Origin: Helianthus annuus
Taxonomy: Eukaryota > Streptophyta > Magnoliopsida > Asterales > Asteraceae
Reading direction: 5' to 3'
DNA: 64,000 nucleotides
Assembly: GCF_002127325.2 (NCBI RefSeq)
Contig: NC_035440.2
Coordinates: 79,709,847 to 79,773,846 of the forward strand
Both the position numbers and the translations under genes were made by a program. Positions 23,974 through 37,169 of this stretch are shown here, piece by piece; the first letter of the stretch is position 1, and every line of letters begins with the position of its first letter. The notes beneath the pieces were generated by a model. That model did not search any database. It saw only the letters and a list, made by a program, of their open reading frames with translations, and was not told where the DNA came from.

Positions 23974-23982
23974 CTATTGCTC
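23965..23982 (-). promoter_or_regulatory. Leaky stop context UAG CAA UUA between Gag-Pro and Pol of C
   Basis: Minus strand reads GAG CAA TAG CAA TTA CAG, with Gag-Pro upstream and Pol downstream in one frame. UAG CAR YYA is the established plant readthrough context. Element B has UAG CAG UCA at the same point (29275-29283), also fitting the consensus. Confidence 0.8.
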
Positions 23983-26594
23983 CCTTGGCTTCGAGGCTGG
24001 TTTCATTGATGAGGTGTAACAATCCTTAGCCTCCTGCTGATCACTATCGATCTTGATTATTCCCCATGGGCTAGGGAGCTTCACACATTGATGGAAGGTG
24101 GATGGGACTGCCTTCATATCGTGTATCCAGGGCCTGCCAAGGATGACATTACAACAAGACAAACAGTCAATAACACAAAATTTTTGATAATTATGTAATC
24201 CTTCCACATAGATTGGGAGTTTGATGTCCCCCAGGGTTTTCTTAGTTTCGCCACTAAATCCCACAAGCACGGAGGATCTTGGAGTGATATCTGATTCAGG
24301 AATACCCATCTTCTTCAGAACATTAAGTTGGATAATATTCACTGAGCTTCCTCCATCAATAAGGATCCTGCGGACAAAGTGGTTAGAAATAAAGAGAGTA
24401 ATAACTAAACTATCATGATGAGGATCCTGGATGTTAATTCTATCATCCTCATCAAAGGTTATGATTTTTCCTTCCGAGACACTCGATGTTCGAATAGGTC
24501 TTTCTCCGTTATCCATTTTAGCTTCCTTTGCATGCCTTTTAGCTGCTGAGAAGGATGTACCACAGATGTCTGATCCTCCAGATATAAAGTTGATCACTTG
24601 TGTATCTACGGGAGGAGCGGGAGCTTTCTCAGGGATCCTTTTAGGATCCTGAGTCCTTTGCTTTTTTCTTCCCAACAACTCTTTTAGATGCCCCTTGCTT
24701 AGCAGATATCCAATTTCCTTTCTTAACGCGATGCATTCTTCGGTTAAATGTCCAAAATCCTCGTGGTATGCACACCACTTCGATTTGTCTTTAGTTCCGG
24801 CTGGTTTGTCATTCTTTCTAGGCCATCTGGCTTTTTCTCCTAGATTCTGCATTGCAAGGATTAGTTCATGGTTATCAACGGAAAAACAGTATTCAGAAAT
24901 TGGAGGATAATCCTCATCATCCTCTTCTTGGTCAACGGCATGCACGTTCTGGTTGTCATTTCTATTGTAGGATTTGAATCTGCTGCTTTTGAAAGAGGAT
25001 CCTTGCTTTTCTTGTTTTGAGGATCCTACTTGTCTTTCCTGGATCCTTTTGTCATCCTCTAGCCGGATGAACCTGAGTGCACGAGTTCTTACTTCATCTA
25101 GGTTCCTGCATGGTGTCATAACAAGATCATCATAGAACAATGAATCCCTAAGCAATCCCATTTTGAAGGCCTCAACAGCTGTGGCCATATCCAAGTTGGG
25201 AATGTCCAAGGATTCTTTACTAAATTTGGTTATATAATCCCTTAATGATTCATTATGACCCTGAGTTACCCTATATAAATCACTAGTCAATCTTTCAAAT
25301 TTTCTACTACAAGAGAATTGATTATTGAATAAATTAACTAGATTAGCAAATGAGGTAATAGAGTAAGGGGAAGACTTAGCAGCCATTTAAGAGCTGATCC
25401 AGTAAGAGTGGATCCAAATCCTTTGCATAGGCATGCTTCCTTTAACTTTTCTGGAATTGGATGGATTTCCATCCTCTCCATGTATTGTGCTATGTGTTCC
25501 TCAGGATCCGTTGTACCATCATACAGCTTCATCGTAGGGATATGGAATCTTTTGGGTATCTCAGCATCACAAATCGGTGGTGCAAAACGAGATACCTTAT
25601 GGCTTCCATCTGCAATCTCCGGGATAGGTTTGACTACCCCTGGAACACTTGATATCATATCCTTCAGTTTTTGTAGTTCTCTGGCCATAGCATGATTGAT
25701 ACCTGTATCCTGCATGAATCCATGGTTAGTGGTAAGAGGATTATTAAAAGTGTTACCTCCCATCGGGTTCAAGTTAGGAACATTGGATGTGAATCCATAT
25801 TGCTGGGATTCTGGGATGATGGATGGACCAGTGGAAGCAATGGTCTGCATTGGAATAAAATCTCCTTGAAGACTTCCTGTTTGCAAATTCTTCAAGGATT
25901 CTGGTATCTGAAGGGATCCCTGAACCTGGGATAATCCTGGAACGAAGGAGAATCCTTGAACCTGGGATAATCCTGGAACGAAGGAGGATCCTTGAACCTG
26001 GGATAATCCTGGAACGAAGGAGGGTCCTTGAACCTGGGATAATCCTGGAACGAAGGAGGATCCTTGAACCTGGGATAATCCTGGAACGAAGGAGGATCCT
26101 GAGTTCATGAAGGATCCCATATGCTGGGTGTAGGATCCTGCCGGTTGGAAATATGATCCTGATGCCTGAGTCACTACTGCTGGGCCGAAATGCACTCCTC
26201 TTGATCCACATATGTGTTGAACGTCTGGGACCTCTGACGGCTGAGAAGTAATCATCGGAGTATCAAAATTCAAAGATTTGGGCATTAGTGGGGAATGATC
26301 CTCTGCCGTTTTCTTTTGCCTTTTGAGATCTCTGATTTCCTTGAGGATCCTGTCAATAGTTTCATCCTGCTGCTGCATACGATCCCTCATCTGCAAAATC
26401 AAAGTAAATATATCACTAGTACTGGGAGCAGAAGAAGTTAGAGCAGAAGAAGATGAAGGTTTAGAGAAGATAGGAGTTGGTCTCTTCTCAGCAATTTTCT
26501 GTGATCCGGTTGGTGGTGGAGGCAAAGGTGGAATGCCATTAGATGAATTGACTGCAGACATCGCTGTGGAAGTATTCTTCAATGATGAAGCCAT
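23974..26594 (-). pseudogene. gag-pro: Element C Gag-protease, one-base frameshift
   Basis: ATG at 26594 (MASSLKN). Ser/Pro-rich N terminus, five 12-residue repeats (GSSFVPGLSQVQ type, about 25930-26100), capsid-like block, CHHC finger CAYHEDFGHLTEEC, protease with LIDGGSSVNII (Gly instead of Ser after Asp; D has DSG). A C-run has four bases at about 25368 where A and B have five, so the frame breaks inside gag. The Asp-Gly-Gly change is shared with B, so it is a family trait or an old change rather than a fresh lesion. Confidence 0.85.
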
Positions 26595-26649
26595 GCTACA
26601 CTTCCGGAAAGATCACCAACAGAAAATTTTTTTATGAATGAAGCACCAA

Positions 26650-26672
26650 TTGCCCCACGGTGGGCGCCAAAC
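26650..26672 (-). other. Primer-binding site of element C
   Basis: Minus strand TTTGGCGCCCACCGTGGGGC beside the 5' LTR, matching A and D. Confidence 0.7.
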
Positions 26673-27392
26673 TGTTTTGGTCAAAAATCACACAAGGATA
26701 ATGCAACCAAACTCTATGTAAACGGGGAATGATGCTTGGTTTGATGAATAAAGTAAACGATCACTTTAATGTAAAATATGCATGTGACACAAGGATTTAT
26801 ACGAGGAAAAAGCCCTTGATCAATGAATGATCTCCGGCATAAAAAACCTCGGGTGATGGCAACTACCGATCACCAAGCTTCAATATAACAAACAATATTT
26901 TTACAACTTCGGATGGTAACGAGCTAGGTACAAGGATCACTATAGTATCGTATGCTAAAGCGTGTGAGAAATGTGTTGTGTCTTCCGAATGTGGAAGAGT
27001 GCTACTTATACAAGTGTGTGTGGTCGTATTTTAGGTAAATAACCTAACTATTAGCTCGTTACCCCTTCAAGAATAGAAGTAAATTTAGCCTAAATTATCG
27101 CCCTTAAATTGTGCTGAGTTTCCATATTGTCCATAACGTCCATCTTTGATTATGCATATGCCAAAGTAGCGTGATAGGTTCCTTGTTTACGTTGCTAAGA
27201 GCGGATCCTACTCGAAATTCCTGCAAGACAACATTAAACCCAAAGAGAATAATCGTTAGTATGAGGATCCCTAGGATGGTCCGTGATCCTGTCCCTGGAA
27301 CTCTTCTGAGGATCACTATCTGTCAAAGAATCAAGGATCACTGATTAGGATCACATGTAAGGATCACAAGTCATAAAAATCCAGTCCTAACA
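26673..27392 (-). repeat. 5' LTR of element C
   Basis: 720 bp with both ends intact (plus strand TGTTTTGGTC...CCTAACA). The outer end abuts CTTATATCC of element B, which is also present at 6077, 141 bp before the other end of C. Confidence 0.92.
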
Positions 27393-29280
27393 CTTATATC
27401 CTCCGGGATCTTCAAAGATGATCCTAAATTAGCCAATGCATCAGCTTCTATATTTTCTTTCCTTGGTACCTGTGTCAAACTAAAGGAAACAAAAGAGAGT
27501 GCCAATTCTTTGACTATCTCCAAATATTTGGTTAGCTTTTCACCTTTAACAGCATATGATCCATTAAAGTGATTAGTGATTAATAGTGAATCTACATGTA
27601 CCTTAAGATACCTGATCCTCATCTGCTTAGCAATTTGCAAACCAGCTATCAAGGCTTCATATTCAGCCTCATTATTAGTAGTTTGGAACTCACAAGCTAT
27701 AGAGTGGGGTATTATGTCCCCCTGTGGTGATTTTAGTAGTATTCCGAGCCCTGTCCCTTTGACATTAGAGGATCCATCTGTATAGAGTATCCAAGGATCC
27801 TTAGTCTCCTCTAGCTGTTGGACTTCTAATTCAGCTTCCTTTTGCAAGTCACTACTGAAATCTGCCACAAAGTCAGCTAAGGCTTGAGATTTAATGGCTG
27901 TCCTAGGCTCATATCTTATATCATAAGCACTAAGCTTCACTGCCCACTTAGCCATCCTTCCTGACATTTCAGGTTTCCTGAGAACATTCTTAATTGGAAA
28001 ATTAGTTTTAACAATAATGGCATAAGTTTCAAAATAATGTCTCAATTTAATGGATGCCATGATTAAAGAAAGAATAAGTTTTTCCAAATGAGAATACCTG
28101 GATTCAGCATCAAGCAAACTCTTACTTACATAGTAAACAGGATGTTGTGTACCTTCGTGATCCTTAACAAGGACAACACTTACTGCTTTTGAGGATACCG
28201 CGAGATATAAGGATAACACATCTCCTTTTTCTGGTTTCATCAAGGCAGGAGCTGAGGACAGGTAATCCTTAAGAGCTTTGAGAGCATTTTCGTGCTTTTC
28301 AGTCCAATCAAACTTTTTGTTCTTCCTCAAGATATCATAGAACTCTTTACATTGGCAGGGGACTTGATGTTCATTATAGCTTTGATTTGTTCTGGACTGG
28401 CTTCAATGCCCCTCTTTGTCACCATATACCCTAAGAATTTACCTGCTTTAACACCAAAGTGACACTTTGAAGGATTAAGTTTCATGTTATATTTGTCAAG
28501 CATATTGAATGCTTCCTCCAAGTCTCTGAGGTGATCCTCAGCCTTGTTAGATTTAACCACCATGTCGTCTATATAAACTTCCATAGTGTGTCCAATCTGA
28601 TCCTTGAACATCATATTTACCAGCCTTTGATAAGTTGCACCTGCATTTCTTAGTCCAAACGGCATAGCAATATAACAGTATATACCAGTTGGAGTCATAA
28701 AGGCTGTATCCTCTTGATCAGATGGTTCCATCTGAATTTGCTGAAATCCAGATGAAGCATCCATAAAAGTTAACAGTTCATGACCCGCGGTTGCATCCAC
28801 CATGGAGTCAATGTGGGGTAATGGGAAAGGATCCTTGGGACATGCCTTATTTAAATCGGTAAAATCGACACATACCCTCCACTTTCCGTTTTTCTTTTGA
28901 ACTACAACCACATTGGCCAACCATCTTGGATACTTGACCTCCCTAATCATACCTGCTCGGAGTAACTTTTCTACCTCTTCCTGGATAATGGCATTTCTTT
29001 CTGATGCAAACTTTCTCCTCTTTTGATGGATTGGTTTGAACGACCTGTCAATGCCAAGTTTGTGAGTGATTATATCTTTAGATATACCTGTCATATCTTC
29101 GTGTTTCCATGCAAAGGTGGTCTTTCTCCTTTTGAGGAAGGATATTAGGTCTTCTTTCATTTCGCCAAGGATCCCTGATCCCATGTAAATTTTAGATTCA
29201 GGATCATCAGGATCCATAAGGATATCTACTACATCCTGCTCTCTTGCCTCCAAGACATCTCTCGGAGGATGCTTTGACTG
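27393..29280 (-). pseudogene. pol: Element B pol, 5' part: RT, RNase H, start of second RNase H
   Basis: After the in-frame UAG at 29281-29283 the frame runs through the linker, RT ([29 protein letters not shown]) and then loses about 73 bp near 28355 compared with C, which shifts the frame between RT and RNase H. RNase H and the start of the second RNase H (YTDGSSNVKGTGLG) follow up to the edge of C. The first 141 bp (27393-27533) repeat 6077-6217 exactly. Confidence 0.87.
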
Positions 29281-31918
29281 CTATTGCTCCCTTGACTTTG
29301 AGGTTGGTTTCATTGATGAAGTGTAGCAGTTCTTAGCCTCTTGTTGATCACTATCAATTTTCACTATCCCCCATGGGCTAGGGAGCTTCACACATTGATG
29401 ATAAGTGGATGGGACTGCCTTCATGTCGTGTATCCAAGGCCTGCCAAGGATAACGTTACAACAAGATAAACAATCAATAACACAAAATTTTTGGTAAGAA
29501 TGTAGCCCTTCAATATAGATTGGGAGTTTAATATCCTCCAGAGTATTCTTAGTCTCGCCACTGAATCCCACAAGCACTGAGGATCTTGGTATGATATCGG
29601 ATTCAGGAATATTCATTTTCTTAAGAACATCAAGCTGGATGATATTCACAGAGCTCCCTCCGTCTATAAGGATCCTGCGAACAAAATGGTTAGAAATAAA
29701 AAGAGTAATAACCAAACCATCGTGATGAGGATCCTGGATGTCGACACGATCGTCCTCATCAAAAGTTATGATTTTTCCTTTAGTGACGCTGGATGTTCGA
29801 ATGGGTCTATCTCCATTATCCATCTTGGTTTCCTTTGCATGTCTTTTAGCTGCAGAAAAGGACGTTCCACAAATGTCTGATCCTCCAGATATAAATTTTA
29901 TAACTTGTGCGCCTGCTGGAGGGGCTGGAGCTTTCTCTGGGATCCTTTCAGGATCCTGAGTTCTTGACTTCTTTCTCCCCAATAATTCTTTCAAGTTACC
30001 CTTGCTCAACAAGTATCCAATTTCTTTTCTCAATGCGATGCATTCTTCTGTGAGATGCCCAAAATCTTCGTGGTATGCATACCATTTTGATTTATCTTTA
30101 GTTGCAGCTGGTTTGTCATTTTTTCTCGGCCACCTGGCTTTATCACCTAGATTCTGCATCACAAGGATTAGTTCATTGTTATGAACAGAAAAACAGTATT
30201 CAGAAATTGGAGGATAATCCTCATCATCCTCTTCCTGTTCTACAGCATGCACATTCTGGTTATCAGATTTGTTGTAGGATCTAAACTTGTTGTTCCTGAA
30301 TGAGGATCCTTGCTTCTCTTGCTTTGAGGATCCTGCTAATCTTTCCTAGATCCTTTTGTCATCCTCTAGCCGGATGAACCTAAGGGCCCGAGTTCTTACC
30401 TCATCTAGATTCCTGCAAGGTGTCATAACAAGATCATCATAGAATAATGAATCCCTAAGCAATCCCATTTTAAAGGCTTCAACAGCCATTGCTATATCCA
30501 GATTAGGAATATCCAAGGATTCTTTACTAAACTTAGTGATATAGTCTCTTAATGATTCATTATGACCTTGGGTTATCCTATACAGATCACTAGTTAAACG
30601 CTCAAATTTTCTACTACAAGAAAACTGGTTATTAAACAGGTTAACTAGATTAGCAAACGAGGTAATAGAATAAGGGGGAAGACTTAACAGCCATTTAAGA
30701 GCTGATCCAGTAAGAGTGGACCCAAATCCCTTGCATAGACATGCTTCCTTTAACCTTTCTGGGATGGGATTGATCTCCATCCTTTCCCTGTATTGTGCTA
30801 TGTGCTCTTCAGGATCCGTTGAGCCATCATATAACTTCATTGTTGGCACATGGAACCTTTTGGGTATCTCAGCATCACAGATGGGTGGTGCAAAACGAGA
30901 TATCTTATGGCTCCCATCTGCAATCTCCGGGATAGGCTTGACTACTCCTGGAACACTTGATATCATATCCTTCAGCTTTTGCAATTCCCTAGCCATCGCA
31001 TGATTGATACCTGTATCCTGCATAAGGCCATGGTTAGTGGTATAAGAATTATTGAAAGTGTTACCTCCCATTGGGTTCAAATTTGGAATCCCGGATGTGA
31101 ACCCATATTGCTGAGATTCTGGAACGATTGAAGGACCGGTTGAAGCAATGGTCTGCATTGGAATGAAATCTCCTTGATGGATATCTGAATTCCCTGATTG
31201 CAAACTCCTTAAGGATCCCGGAATCTGGAAGGATCCATGAAACTGAGAGGATCCTTGAACATGAGAGGATCCATGGACCTGAGAGGATCCTTGAACCAAA
31301 GAGGATCCTTGAACCTGAGAGGATCCTTGAACCTGAGAGGATCCTTAAACCTGCGAGGATCCTTGAACCTGAGAGGATCCTTGAAACGGCCAGAATCCTT
31401 GAATTTGCTGCGCCCCCAAGTAGCCTCCTGAGCTAGCGAAGGATCCTACATGCCGAGGGAGAGATCCTGCTGGTTGAAAGTATGATCCTGAGGCCTGAGT
31501 CATTGCTAATGATCCGTAGTGCACTCCTTTTGGTCCTCCCACATATTGAACATCTGGAACCACTGAAGGCTGAGAAGTCATGACCGGAGTATCGAAATTC
31601 AAAGATCTGGGCATCAATGGGGAATGATCCTCGGCCGATCTTTTCTGTTTCTTGATGTCTCCAATTTCTCTAAAGAATCCTTTCATTGGTCTTGTCCTGC
31701 TGCTGTATGTGCTCCTTCATCTGCAAAATCAAAGTAAATAAATCACTAGTAGTAGGAGTATAAGAAGCAGAAGAAGTTGGAGGTTTTGAGAAAATGGGAG
31801 TTGGTTTCTTCTCGGCATTTTTCTGAGATCCAGAAGGTGGTGGAGGCAAAGGTGGAATGCCTTGGGATGAATTGACTGCAGACATCACACTGGAAGTGTT
31901 CTTTGATGATGAAGCCAT
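29281..31918 (-). pseudogene. gag-pro: Element B Gag-protease, several stops
   Basis: ATG at 31918 (MASSSKN). Defects: frameshift near 31680, UAA at 31345-31347 in the repeat region, UAG at 30346-30348 where C has CAG. The repeat region is built of 6-residue units (GSSQVQ type) rather than the 12-residue units of A and C. Keeps the CHHC-type finger (YAYHEDFGHLTEEC, first Cys changed to Tyr) and protease LIDGGSSVNII. Older and more decayed than A, C and D. Confidence 0.85.
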
Positions 31919-31982
31919 CTGCTTGGATGCAATGAATCAAAATGACCACAAAAACAAGAATCTCTTAGGAATGAAGCACCAA

Positions 31983-32005
31983 TTGCCCCACGGCGGGCGC
32001 AAAAC
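31983..32005 (-). other. Primer-binding site of element B, one change
   Basis: Minus strand TTTTGCGCCCGCCGTGGGGC beside the LTR; the TGGCGCC core of A, C and D is altered to TTGCGCC. Confidence 0.6.
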
Positions 32006-32721
32006 TGTTTTGGTCAAAAATCAAGCAATGACAATGCAACCAAACTTTCTGTTTTGAGGTATGATGCTTGAATTGATGAACAACAATAAGGATCACTCAG
32101 AAATGAAATGAACAAGTGACACAAAGATTTATACGAGGAAAAAGCCCTTGATCAATGAATGATCTCCGGCATAAAAAAACCTCGGGTGATGGAAACTACC
32201 GATCACCAACTCAAATTAAACAATGAATGTATTACAACTTTGGATGATAGCGAGCTAAGTACAAGGATCACTATAGTGTATTGTGTAAAAAAGTGTATAA
32301 TCGCTAAGTGAATTAACGAAAACAGGTGAGAGCAGTTGTACGAGTGTGTGTGTAGCCAAAAATAGCCAAGTGTTTTCTAATTAGCTCGCTACCCCTTTAA
32401 AATGGAAAATATCTACACTAACTAACATTCCGCAAATGGTGCAAGTCCTCCACGACTCCATAACGTCCACTTTTAGCTAAGCACGTGCGGAATAAACATG
32501 GAATATGCTCCAGGAATGTCGCCAAGACCAAGTCCAAGCTGGTACTCCTGCAAAACAATACCATATTCAAAGTAGACAATCGTTAGTATAAGGATCCTTA
32601 AGATGATCCATGATCCTGATCCTGAAGCACTTCTGAGGATCACTAACTCAAACAGAAGTGAGGATCACCAAACCCAACAGTAATTGAGGATCACAGGTCA
32701 TTGAGAAATCCTCCCCTAACA
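32006..32721 (-). repeat. 5' LTR of element B
   Basis: 716 bp, TGTTTTGGTC...CCCTAACA, clearly diverged from the A and C LTRs while keeping the ends and overall plan. The flank at 32722-32726 is GAGAC. The partner LTR and other flank lie off-window to the left, beyond element A. Confidence 0.88.
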
Positions 32722-34291
32722 GAGACGTTGGACGGAAATTCTTAGTGATTATGATTGTGATATCTAGTATCATGCTGGAAAAGCTAATGTAGTAGCTGAT
32801 GCTTTAAGTCGAAAGTATCAGGAAAAGCCAAAATGAGTACGCTCTCTCAGGTTTTTTCTACAGATAGATTTAAACGAGCAAATTAGAGAGGCACAGGAAA
32901 TAGCAATCAAGGACGATGCTGAAGGTTTTAAAAGGAATGATTAAGGAATTAGAACAAGGAACAGATGGAATCTGGAAATTCCATAAGAAAAGAATCTGGA
33001 TACCTAAACAATGAAACCTACACCACAGAATTTTAGAAAAAGCCCATAAGTCTAAGTATACGCTACATCCTAGAAGTGATAAGATGTACCAAGATTTAAG
33101 AAAGAATTTCTGGTGGATAGAAATGAAAAAAGATAAAGCAACCTATGTTGCTAAGTGTTTAACCTGTTCACAGGTTAAAGCTGAGCATCAGAAACCTTCA
33201 GGGTTATTACAACAATTAGAAATGCCAATATGGAAATGGGAATTGATAACAATGGACTTTGTTACCAAATTACCCAAGACACGAAAAGGTAATGATACAA
33301 TCTGGGTGCTTGTAGACAGATTGACTAAATCTGCTCCTTTCTTACATATGAAGGAAACTTTCAGTATGGAATAGTTAGCCAAGTTATATGTAAATGAAAT
33401 AGTTTCATTACATGGAATTCCTTTATCTATTGTACCTGATAGAGATAGCCGTTTTACTTCTCATTTTTGGACAAGTTTCCAAAAAGCAATGGGAACCAGG
33501 TTAAATCTAAGCACCGCTTATCATCCTCAAAAGGATGGACAAAGCGAAAGGACAATACAAACAATGGAAGATATGCTTAGAGCCTGTGTAATTGATTTCG
33601 GAGGAAATTGGGATGATCATTTACCATTAATAGAATTTTCCTACAATAACAGCTATCATACCAGTATCAATGTTGCACCATTTGAAGCACTTTATGGACG
33701 AAAGTGCCGAACTCCAGCCTGTTGGGCAGAAATTGGAGAAAAGCAACTATCTGGACCAGAGATAGTGCAAGAAACAACGGACAAGATAATCCAAGTCAAG
33801 GGAAGACTAAAAGCAGCACGAGATCCTCAAAAGAGTTATGGAGATAACAGACGAAAACCATTGGAATTTCAAATTGGAGATAAGGTATTGGTAAAAGTTT
33901 CTCCTTGGAAAGGAGTGGTCAGATTCGTTAAAGAGGAAAACTAAGTCCAAGGTATGTTGGACCTTTTAAGATTATTAGAAGAATAGGACCAGTAGCTTAC
34001 CAGCTACAACTGCCAGAGGAAATGGCAGGAATACATGATGTATTTCATGTATGTAATCTTAAAAAGTGCTTAGCAGACGAATCATTAGTGATACCTCTTA
34101 AGGACATAGAAGTAAATCAGAAACTTAAGTTTATAGAGAAACCCATCCAGATTGAAGATAGAAAGATCAAGAATCTCAAACACAAAAGACTAGTCCTGGT
34201 CAAAGTGAAATGGGATTCCAAGAGAGGACCAGAATACACTTGGGAGCTCGAGTCAGAGATGCAAAGGAAATATCCACACCTGTTCCAGTAG
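32722..34291 (+). pseudogene. pol: Element E pol remnant (Tekay/Del-like chromovirus)
   Basis: Plus-strand fragment: RNase H end (RRWTEIL, then [10 protein letters not shown]), integrase zinc domain ([16 protein letters not shown]), DDE core ([36 protein letters not shown]) and a C-terminal chromodomain-like end ([27 protein letters not shown]). Stops at about 32772, 32836 and 33372 and frameshifts make it dead. Element B entered at 32721/32722, inside RNase H; the 5' half is off-window. Confidence 0.85.
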
Positions 34292-34327
34292 ATCTCGAGA
34301 ACGAGATTTAAATCAAGGTGGGGAGGA

Positions 34328-35724
34328 TATAACAACCCTCCTAAAAACCCTTAACACAACCCTAAACGTTCCTAATATACCCCGTATATGAGAAACGGCC
34401 CTAAAATACCTTTATATTAATAAAAATCAAATAAAAACAAAATATAGTGCCCTTGCGGGGCGCGACCCGGACCCTCAGGTCTGTCGCGGGGCGCGACGGG
34501 GTGCCACCAGCCGAGCCCATAGGTTGCCACTTGTCTAAGTACGTTTGGAAGCTACCAGGTTGAGTCGACAAGGCTAGAGCCTAGTCTACTAGCCTCGCGG
34601 GCCACGAAGAGGAAGCAGAGGGGCGTCGCGGGGCGCGAGCCGCATCTCGATCAGGCTATATAAGGGGCCTCAGGCCTCATTCAGCAACCGTTCATTTTCT
34701 TTTCTTTCTCAAATTCTCTAGTGGGCAATTATAATTGGGTATTATACCCCTAAAAAGCGAAGCTTTGCCTCGTTGTAAGTATTATAACCCCCGATCACAT
34801 ATTTGTTACCCTACTCGATTGATCTACGGCTCCGTAATGCATGTCAAGGCTCTGCCTGACCCAGTTTGTTGGAGTTCTGTCTCGTGTTGTATGGCTAATG
34901 TGATTTGGTTTATCTTACTAACACGTGTGTTTTGCATAATTTTAATAGATAATGACCAGGAGAAACACCAGGAAGCTATAGTATTATCTAAGTTAGCAAA
35001 GTGAGTTCTTTCTCTTTTTTCTCATTGTTTGTGAGTACATCTTATTATTGTCACCATTTTGTGAATACATTCTCTTTTTAAACCATTTTTGTGAGTCAAA
35101 CTGTTTTACCAAAACCTCAAATATTTTAAATTATACTTAACAGTGATTGAATCTATGTATTCTACAATTATTGCCGGTATGTTGGGGTTTTGTATACATT
35201 ACTTAAATCTGTTACTATTGGACAAAGAGTTAGCCAATGAGTAACATGACCACAAGTCAGGTGTTGATGTACTGAATGAGTAATTGGGTAGATATAAACA
35301 TTGTAATGGCTCTCAATACTATAAGTTATAAAATTGTTTTGATTAAACTGGGATGCACTCGCCAGTATTTCTTGCTGATAAAACTTTTTTAAAACGCGTT
35401 TTAGGTAACTTAATGTGAAGCAAATAGAAGTCAGCTAGAGAGCACTGAAGGCTTAAAGTTGTGGCTATAAAAATTACCTAAATAAGAAAGGAGATTTATG
35501 CTTTCAATAATTAGGGTTTTATCCCTACAAATATATTGTAATGAAAACTTGGGTTTTATCCCATTTATTTATTATTAAAAGTTCGTGTTTAAACTCTGAT
35601 AAATATTTCCTAACTACGGTCCTGATGTCTCATTTCCGCTGCAAAATTAATAAACACCGATACCACCCGCTCTGTGTTGGCTCGTGGCCGCCCGCTCCCG
35701 GGGTAGGGGTCGGGGGCTACGACA
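34328..35724 (+). repeat. 3' LTR of element E
   Basis: About 1.4 kb from TATAACAACCC (TG mutated to TA) just after the purine tract AAGGTGGGGAGGA, to GGGGGCTACGACA. Contains three copies of a GC-rich palindromic word close to GTCGCGGGGCGCGAC (about 34455, 34484, 34624). Flank CATGG begins the next element. Confidence 0.75.
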
Positions 35725-35897
35725 CATGGTGTTCCTCTTGATATTGTTATGTACCGTAACCCCCGTTTTCTTTCGGATTTTTGGAAGAAACTCCACCAAC
35801 TACAAGGCAATGTTGTAGAAGGCGTTAGGCGCTAGTCGGGCGGTGAGGTACCGCCTAGGGATTAATCAAATTGGACATTTTAAGTATAATTTTACAA

Positions 35898-35952
<55 letters not shown>

Positions 35953-37169
35953 TAACTTTATACTTTTTATTAATAAATTTACAAGTTTAGGAGATAACTT
36001 TATACTTTTTATTAATAAATTTAAAAGTTTAGGAAATATGTAAACTAGTGAAAGATAGAGGGGATTAAATGTTAAAATACCTAAACTTAAATGTTAAAAT
36101 AGGTTATAATTAAATTTTGGGCTTTAAACCATGAGCTAGGCTTCAAAATTTGGGTTCATTGGGTTAAACCTTGAGACCGATTAGTCCGATTTTCTCCGAC
36201 TTTGACCGATTTTCACCGACTTTGACCAATTTTGACCATAACCGATTTTTTGACAGACTAGCATAAATTTAGGCAGTAACCCACCGACAAGCGCCTAGGC
36301 GCCGATTAATCAGCCGCCTAGGCCGATTTCTGCAACATTGCTACAAGGTACTAATCTATCCTTTAGCATCGCCTACCATCCTCAATCGGATGGGCAAACC
36401 GAATCTTTGAATAAATGTCTTGAGATGTACTTACGCTGTTTTGTGGCCAATAAACCCAAAGATTGGGTCCAATTATTACCATGGGCTGAATATTGGTATA
36501 ATACGTCTTATCAAACAGCTACAAAAATGACCCCTTTTGAAGTTGTTACGACCGTCAGCCCCTGACTTTGATCAAGTATATTCACGGGTCTACCGATAAT
36601 GATATACTTGCTACTCAATTAGTGGACGAGATGCTGTTTTAGATACTCTCAAACAGAATTTACACAGGGCCCAACATCGCATGAAACAATATGCGGATAA
36701 CTGTCGATGGGAAGTCATTTTTCCAGAAGGAGCTTGGGTCTATGTTAAAATTCAGCCATTCCGGCAAAATTTGGTGCGATTATCTCGACATCACAAGCTG
36801 GGCCGTCGTTATTTTGGGCCTTATCAAGTACTCACTCGCATCGGACCAGTTGCTTACAAGTTAGATTTACCAAAAGAGGCCCAAATTCATAATGTGTTCC
36901 ATGTCTCTCTACTTAGGAGATGTGTCGGATAACCATTGCAACAAGTTACCCCACTCGAGTTAATTGACTCTTCAGTTACATTGAAAGTTCAACCCCAAAA
37001 CATTCTAGAAGAATGTACTATTTGGCGTTCGGGTCAAGAAATTACCCAGTGGAAGGTGCAATGGGTAGGTCTCGGTTCTACTGATGATACATGGGAAGAT
37101 AAGGCCAGCATATTAAAGTCTTTTCCAAATCTCCACCTTGCGGACAAGGTGGATTTAAAGGGGGAGTAA
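35725..37169 (+). pseudogene. pol: Element F pol remnant (Reina-like chromovirus) with MITE inside
   Basis: Integrase core resumes right after E: HGVPLDIVMYRNPRFLSDFW, where the usual Asp of DRDPRF is Asn. It is interrupted by the MITE at 35808-36340, then continues with [20 protein letters not shown]. Frameshifts follow near 36560 and 36660. Then comes a GPYQVLTRIGPVAYKLDLP segment and a chromodomain (VQWVGLGSTDDTWEDKA), typical of Reina-type chromoviruses. Dead copy; the 5' part lies off-window. Confidence 0.82.
35808..36340. mobile_element. 533-bp hAT-like MITE
   Basis: Perfect 8-bp duplications CTACAAGG flank it (35800-35807 and 36341-36348). Termini CAATGTTGTAGAA and TTTCTGCAACATTG are inverted repeats, followed inward by GCCTAGGCG-rich arms. 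No coding capacity. Inside are (TA)25 at 35901-35950, two copies of a roughly 42-bp unit (35951-36035) and CCGAYTTTGA-type repeats (36179-36236). The 8-bp duplication fits the hAT superfamily. Confidence 0.85.

Noticed and set aside
35843..36043. Frame over the (TA)n tract as a gene.
   Set aside because: It reads a dinucleotide repeat inside the MITE.
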